Shown here: in pieces, positions 5,691 through 8,721 of the stretch | How positions within the stretch are numbered: the first letter of the stretch is position 1 | How the letters are laid out: each line of letters begins with the position of its first letter | Source of the DNA: Caloranaerobacter sp050286925 | Lineage (GTDB): Bacteria; Bacillota; Clostridia; Tissierellales; Thermohalobacteraceae | Reading direction: 5' to 3' | DNA: 8,721 nt | Assembly (NCBI RefSeq): GCF_050286925.1 | Contig: NZ_JBFWFX010000033.1 | Coordinates: 1-8,721 of the forward strand | Position numbers and translations under genes: made by a program | Notes under the pieces: generated by a model | Databases searched by the model: none | What the model was told of the DNA's origin: nothing | Seen by the model: only the letters and a program-made list of their open reading frames with translations

Positions 5691-6127
5691 ATAAAATTAG
5701 AAATTCCATCATCAGCGATTGTCAGTATAGTTTGATAGTCTAGGGCAGAAAAGGATTCATCTAGTAGTAGAATTTCAGGCTTTAAAGCTAGAGTTCTTAT
5801 AAGAGCTGCCCTTTGTCTCATTCCTCCTGAAAGCTGTCTTGGATAGTGGGCTTTAAATTCTCTTAAATCATAGGTATCTAATAGGTTTTCTACAAATTTT
5901 TATCCTATATCTTCACTAGTACCCTTTGCTTCCTTACCATTAACAAATATTTTTCCTTTAGATGCCTTAAGAAGCCCAGCTACTATGGATAATAATGTAG
6001 ATTTACCACAACCACTAGGGCCTACCAATACTACGATTTCTCCATTATGTACATCTAAAGATAAATCCTTAATAGCTTCAGTTTCACCATCAAGATTGTA
6101 ATAATATAGAAAAGAATATAAAATCAT
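5666..6127 (-). pseudogene. ABC transporter ATP-binding protein, degraded (nitrate/sulfonate/taurine type)
   Basis: An intact relative would power uptake of an anion or sulfonate with a membrane permease and a binding protein. Seen: ETEAIKDLSLDV, Walker A GPSGCGKS (residues 36-43), KGKIFVNGK, signature LSGGMRQR, and Walker B ILLLDES with Pro replaced by Ser in the usual DEP. After SEDIG the frame meets TAA (5900-5902) and continues in the same frame as KFVENLLDTYDL, so the Q-loop segment between (some tens of residues) is deleted. After SALDYQT the chain runs about 20 residues to TAG at 5666-5668, where IS256 sequence begins. The H-loop and C-terminus are absent. The first residues (MILYSFLYYY) do not look native, there is no ribosome binding site, and the true 5' end is probably lost near 6100. 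No partner permease gene is present. Confidence 0.88.
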
Positions 6128-6207
6128 ACAAGGAAATGGTAAAAGGATGTAGAATCAACAAGTATAGGAATAATAAACCATATTTAGTTTTAGAGTATTA
6201 TGTTTGA
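6080..6207 (+). pseudogene. 3' fragment of an unrecognised gene upstream of the sigma factor
   Basis: A plus-strand frame without a start reads NIEKNIKSYKEMVKGCRI, then NKYRNNKPYLVLEYYV and TGA at 6205-6207. The part after about 6100 has protein-like composition and is not explained by the ABC pseudogene on the other strand. It probably is the tail of a gene that lay upstream of the sigma factor before a rearrangement joined it to the ABC fragment. It ends 1 nt before the sigma Shine-Dalgarno. No family is recognised. Confidence 0.35.
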
Positions 6208-6225
6208 CAGGAGTTGATAGCACAT

Positions 6226-6789
6226 ATGGTCTTATTTAAGGGTAAAAGAGAACAAAATACTGATTTAGATTTATTTAAGAAATTATTCGATAAATATTAC
6301 GCAAAGGTATATAAAACTGCATTCTACATATTAAGAAATCAGCAAGATGCAAAAGATGCAACTCAGGAGGCCTTTATTACAGCTTATGATAAGTTTCATA
6401 CATTGAGGGACCAAAGTGAATTTGGCTCTTGGATTTGTACAATAGTAGCAAATAAAGCCAAGGAAATATATAAAGCTAGAAAAAAAGAAACTTTGATTGA
6501 CGATATTAATAAAGTAATACCTTTTATAAAAGAAAATACAGGTGTTAAATTACCTGAAGAAATTCTACAAAAAAAAGAATTTAAAATCTTTATTAGGGAA
6601 CAAATTAACGAATTAAAACCTCATTATAAACAGGTGATTATGTTATATTATTATAATGAGTTATCTTATAGAGAAATAAGTGAGGCTTTAGAAATAAGCA
6701 TCGGAACGGTTAAATCAAGACTCAATAGAGCAAAAAATATCTTAAAAACTGAAATTATTAATAGTACTTATAGACATGTGCATAATTAA
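6226..6789 (+). CDS. ECF-type RNA polymerase sigma factor with an IS-derived C-terminus
   Basis: 187 residues from ATG at 6226. An in-frame TTG at 6214 directly touches the Shine-Dalgarno (AGGAG, 6209-6213) and is unlikely to be used. Region 2 spans about residues 16-82 (LFKKLFDKYYAKVY, DAKDATQEAFITAYDKF, FGSWICTIVANKAKE). A linker follows, then region 4 at about 128-177 with the helix-turn-helix SYREISEALEISIGTVKSRL. It would direct RNA polymerase to a small regulon under control of the anti-sigma factor encoded at 7783-8523. The last codons (RHVHN, TAA) fall in the left end of the inserted IS. Rejoining the 11-bp repeats gives STYIKRVII ending in TGA overlapping the anti-sigma ATG. Both functional regions are intact, so activity is probably retained. 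Confidence 0.93.
   Translation: MVLFKGKREQNTDLDLFKKLFDKYYAKVYKTAFYILRNQQDAKDATQEAFITAYDKFHTLRDQSEFGSWICTIVANKAKEIYKARKKETLIDDINKVIPFIKENTGVKLPEEILQKKEFKIFIREQINELKPHYKQVIMLYYYNELSYREISEALEISIGTVKSRLNRAKNILKTEIINSTYRHVHN
6762..6772 (+). repeat. Direct repeat TAGTACTTATA, left copy (probable target-site duplication)
   Basis: This is identical to 7756-7766. Both copies occupy the same reading frame of the sigma gene (codons AGT ACT TAT). Confidence 0.75.
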
Positions 6790-6807
6790 AAAAATTGCCG
6801 AAGGCAA
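6788..6807 (-). terminator. Intrinsic terminator at the 3' end of the IS transposase, minus strand
   Basis: On the minus strand TTGCC-TTC-GGCAA is followed by seven T (complement of 6788-6794). The stem is short but GC-rich with a tight loop. The sigma stop codon overlaps the T-run on the other strand. On the plus strand the hairpin is followed by AAAAG, so it should not stop sigma transcription. Confidence 0.6.
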
Positions 6808-6858
6808 AAAGTAAAATAAGAGCATAGAAAAATAAAAACATCCACAAATACAAAAAAA

Positions 6859-7593
6859 TCAATACAAACCATTATCACCAATAAAATTAGTTTCATTTAA
6901 AGGAAACCAACTATGAGTATTTTTAAGAAAATCTACAGTTATAGACATTTCCTTAACGTCTGCTGTAGTAGTAATTTCAGCAATAAGGAGTCCTGAAATA
7001 GCGTCAGTGAGAATGATGTTTTTATAACCCCAATAAAATTTATAATTTTTTTCATTATGAGGATTACTAGCAGTATAAATGCCTAATTTACAATCTTTAT
7101 CGGACTTTGGAGGATTCGCTTTATTAAATTTATTTTTAGCAAAAGATTTAAGGTTATTAAATTTAGTGTTAGCAAACACTGGCGTAGCATCTGCTGAAAC
7201 AAAAGAATTATTAATAAAACCCAAATCTTTAAGATGTAAAACCAAGTTTTTTATGATATTTGAAAAGAATTGGTTATCTGTGTTTTTAATAAATCTTTCA
7301 AAGGTCCAATAAGAAGGTAAAGGTTTCATAATATCAAAGCCACAAAGATAAGCAATATAAAGATTATTATTAAGATAATCTATTAGTTCAGTAATATGAG
7401 AAAACTTTTCACATTTCATTACAACAAAGGCTTTAAAAAGGGAATGTCTTGAATATCCTTTAGGACCATATTTTGAAGATGGGTATTCTGGGAAATCAGA
7501 TAAATCAATAGCATCAAACAATTTTGAGTAGAAATTTGATTTATGTGTAGAAGTAAAGAATTCAATACATTACAAAATAAGTTGTTGGTTCAT
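6859..7593 (-). pseudogene. IS5/IS1182-type DDE transposase, truncated and with an early stop
   Basis: The true start is ATG at 7593 (MNQQLIL), with Shine-Dalgarno AAAGGAGG (complement of 7604-7611). TAA at 7570-7572 replaces codon 8, and the same frame then runs on through FYSKLFDAIDLSDFPEYP. The N-terminal DUF772-like region follows (GYSRHSLFKAFVVMKCEKF, LPSYWTFERFIKN). The first catalytic Asp is in SADATPVFANTK, and the conserved YKFYWGYKN and second Asp (FIGDNG) come next. After GDNG, where relatives read YDS, the frame ends (LY, TGA) and joins the IS 3' non-coding end. The third acidic residue and some 200 residues are missing, so it is inactive. Confidence 0.88.
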
Positions 7594-7669
7594 AAAGGGT
7601 TCGCCTCCTTTAAAATTAAATATTTGTTGATAAATATAATATTTGACAAAAGCGAGGCGAAATCCTTTT
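7594..7669 (-). promoter_or_regulatory. Fold-back structure covering the transposase ribosome binding site
   Basis: TTCGCCTC (7600-7607) and GAGGCGAA (7654-7661) are perfect inverted copies. GG/CC and AAA/TTT extend the stem past a 2-nt bulge. On the minus-strand transcript the 3' arm contains most of AAAGGAGG. Long transcripts entering from outside would hide the ribosome binding site, while a transcript starting between the arms would not. This matches the known protection of IS10 and IS50 transposase genes from read-through expression. The pairing is seen; the role is inferred. Confidence 0.5.
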
Positions 7670-7755
7670 TGAAATAGAAAAATTTTACAGAGTAATTAAA
7701 AATTGCTTTGTAAAACCTAGTAATTTCAAGTATTTAGAATTATGCTAAATGCTAC

Positions 7756-7766
7756 TAGTACTTATA
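7756..7766 (+). repeat. Direct repeat TAGTACTTATA, right copy (probable target-site duplication)
   Basis: This matches 6762-6772. It begins 27 nt before the anti-sigma ATG and forms the remnant of the original sigma 3' end, which reads on as ATA AAG AGG GTG ATT ATA TGA. Confidence 0.75.
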
Positions 7767-7782
7767 TAAAGAGGGTGATTAT

Positions 7783-8523
7783 ATGAATGAAAGAGAAATA
7801 TTTGACCAAATAATAGAAGAAAGTATAAAGGAAGATATAGATAATATTGAAGTACCTAAAGGTGATGATGTATGGAATAATATAAGTACTCACATCAAAG
7901 AAAAAAATAAATCTAGTAGAATTCAGTCAAATAAGAAAATAGTTGGTATATTAGCTGTACTTGTTTTATCTGGATTTATCCTTTTACACCCCAATAATGA
8001 AGGATATGCTAAAATACCAAGAATTTTAGGAGTATTTTCTAAGCTAGCAGGTGAAAAATTAAATATTTACGTTAATTATAATGATAGTGATAGTAAGAGT
8101 TTGAAATCTCAACAAGATGTAGATTCAGAAATTAGACGATATAAACTAACTCTTGAAGAAGCTAAAATTGAAACTGACTTTAGTATAAAAACTCCAGGGT
8201 ATATACCTAATGAATATGAAATTAAAGAAGTTACTTTGACAAAATATAAAGATAGAGTTATTAATCTTGTGATTAAATATACAGATAATAATAATTGGTT
8301 TAGTTTGCAACAAGAGAAAATTAGAAACAATAGTTCTGAAGGAATAGAAGTAAATTCTAAGAATAGTGAGTATAAAAAAGTTAATAGAAACGGAGTACAG
8401 TATAATATTATAGAGTCATCACAAGGTAGGGTTCTGATAATTTGGGATATGTTTGAAGTAAAATATACATTGATAGGAAGTAATAAAGATGAATTATTAA
8501 AGATTGCATATTCGATAAAATAA
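7783..8523 (+). CDS. Membrane-anchored anti-sigma factor with DUF4367-like C-terminal domain
   Basis: 246 residues. The cytoplasmic N-terminus (residues 1-50, acidic, with DDVWNNISTHIKEK) is the expected sigma-binding part. A single membrane segment lies at about 53-68 (IVGILAVLVLSGFILL). The extracytoplasmic part ends in a DUF4367-like domain (about 150-246: FSIKTPGYIPNEYEIKEV, NGVQYNIIESSQGRVLIIWD, IGSNKDELLKIAYSI). This architecture is common for proteins paired with ECF sigma factors in Clostridia. The start is supported by GAGGGTG (7771-7777). The ATG overlaps TGA of the ancestral sigma frame, showing former translational coupling. It is now about 1 kb from the sigma gene because of the IS, so supply of the inhibitor may be altered. 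It appears intact. Confidence 0.88.
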   Translation: MNEREIFDQIIEESIKEDIDNIEVPKGDDVWNNISTHIKEKNKSSRIQSNKKIVGILAVLVLSGFILLHPNNEGYAKIPRILGVFSKLAGEKLNIYVNYNDSDSKSLKSQQDVDSEIRRYKLTLEEAKIETDFSIKTPGYIPNEYEIKEVTLTKYKDRVINLVIKYTDNNNWFSLQQEKIRNNSSEGIEVNSKNSEYKKVNRNGVQYNIIESSQGRVLIIWDMFEVKYTLIGSNKDELLKIAYSIK

Positions 8524-8580
8524 GGTTATGTTTCCTAGGAGACATAACCTCAGGTTGATGACAAACCCACGATTTTTTTT
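8523..8580 (+). terminator. Hairpin(s) and T-run after the anti-sigma gene
   Basis: AGGTTATGTTTC (8523-8534) pairs with GAGACATAACCT (8539-8550) around CTAG: 12 bp with one G-T pair, starting at the last base of the stop codon. No T-run follows directly. A weak second hairpin, GGTT/AACC (8553-8556/8564-8567), precedes eight T (8573-8580). Termination is likely in this interval, although the layout is not a textbook single terminator. Confidence 0.55.
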
Positions 8581-8671
8581 GAGTCTGTAAATAATTTTGT
8601 GCTTTAAACTCCAATCTGACAAGAAATAATTAACTAGATATAATAAATAACTTTTAAACTCACTTTTATAG

Positions 8672-8719
8672 TTGCCAAAATTATATGGTAATATACATAA
8701 AATCGTATAATTTTGGCAA
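8672..8719. repeat. Perfect 14-bp inverted repeat at the window end
   Basis: TTGCCAAAATTATA (8672-8685) and TATAATTTTGGCAA (8706-8719) are exact inverted copies with a 20-nt AT-rich spacer. No T-run follows inside the window and no gene touches it. It could be an operator, the end of another mobile element, or a hairpin. The interval 8581-8671 before it shows nothing. Confidence 0.6.
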
Positions 8720-8721
8720 TA

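Larger units (their letters stand above)
6773..7755 (-). mobile_element. Internally deleted IS5/IS1182-type element inside the sigma/anti-sigma operon
   Basis: About 983 bp lie between the 11-bp direct repeats. The ends are imperfect inverted repeats: left GACATGTGCATAATTAAAA, right (minus strand) GTAGCATTTAGCATAATTCT, sharing CAT...GCATAATT. The transposase is on the minus strand, lacks its C-terminal half, and has a stop at codon 8. Relatives with this transposase are about 1.6-1.8 kb. A copy that keeps both ends could in principle be moved by a related transposase in trans. Confidence 0.75.

Noticed and set aside
6214..6225. TTG start for the sigma factor
   Set aside because: It directly adjoins the AGGAG ribosome binding site; ATG at 6226 is spaced from it.
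7079..7312. Plus-strand frame inside the IS1182-like transposase
   Set aside because: Shadow of the conserved transposase frame.
8109..8614. Minus-strand frames opposite and after the anti-sigma gene
   Set aside because: They oppose a well-supported gene or cross its terminator hairpin, with no ribosome binding sites.
1..8721. CRISPR array, tRNA or rRNA genes
   Set aside because: No regularly spaced repeats, no tRNA cloverleaf with a TTCRA arm, and no rRNA-like conserved blocks were seen on either strand.

Overview
The window is AT-rich, has strong AGGAGG-type ribosome binding sites, and carries an ECF sigma/anti-sigma pair, lipobox lipoproteins and IS families common in low-GC Firmicutes. 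It fits a Clostridia-like chromosome (inference; no species can be named). There is no rRNA, tRNA or CRISPR. The striking feature is how much of the window is decayed mobile DNA: two group II intron remnants, three different insertion-sequence remnants that have each lost part of the catalytic region, and an ABC ATPase pseudogene.

Layout, left to right. Positions 1-1221 hold the 3' part of a group II intron (open at the window edge) with a reverse transcriptase/maturase broken by two frameshifting deletions and a stop. Its RNA domains V and VI are still foldable. Positions 1221-3371 are a cargo-like block of exported proteins: a secreted protein on the minus strand, and divergently a 19-codon leader-like ORF, a secreted beta-rich protein and a lipoprotein, with a terminator-like hairpin before the lipoprotein. 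A perfect 10-bp inverted repeat sits between the divergent units. Positions 3423-3563 hold a minus-strand gene tail cut off by an IS6-like element (3564-4169), whose transposase is reduced to a zinc ribbon fused in frame to the C-terminal tail.

Positions 4262-4865 are a second, 5'-truncated copy of the same intron, ending just upstream of a small membrane protein gene (4897-5193). An IS256-family remnant (5194-about 5690) follows and abuts a degraded ABC-transporter ATPase (5666-6127, minus). A short plus-strand gene tail ends at 6207.

The right part, 6226-8523, is the most informative. An ECF sigma factor and a membrane-anchored DUF4367-type anti-sigma factor are separated by about 1 kb of an internally deleted IS5/IS1182-type element. 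The element is flanked by an 11-bp direct repeat (TAGTACTTATA) and imperfect terminal inverted repeats. Joining the sequence at the repeat restores a sigma reading frame that ends in an ATGA overlap with the anti-sigma start. The original operon was therefore probably translationally coupled, and the IS now supplies the sigma factor's last codons and stop. The window ends in a perfect 14-bp inverted repeat of unknown role.

I see no clearly new enzymatic system. The best leads are the uncoupled sigma/anti-sigma pair, the divergent secreted-protein locus, and the recurring loss of transposase catalytic cores.
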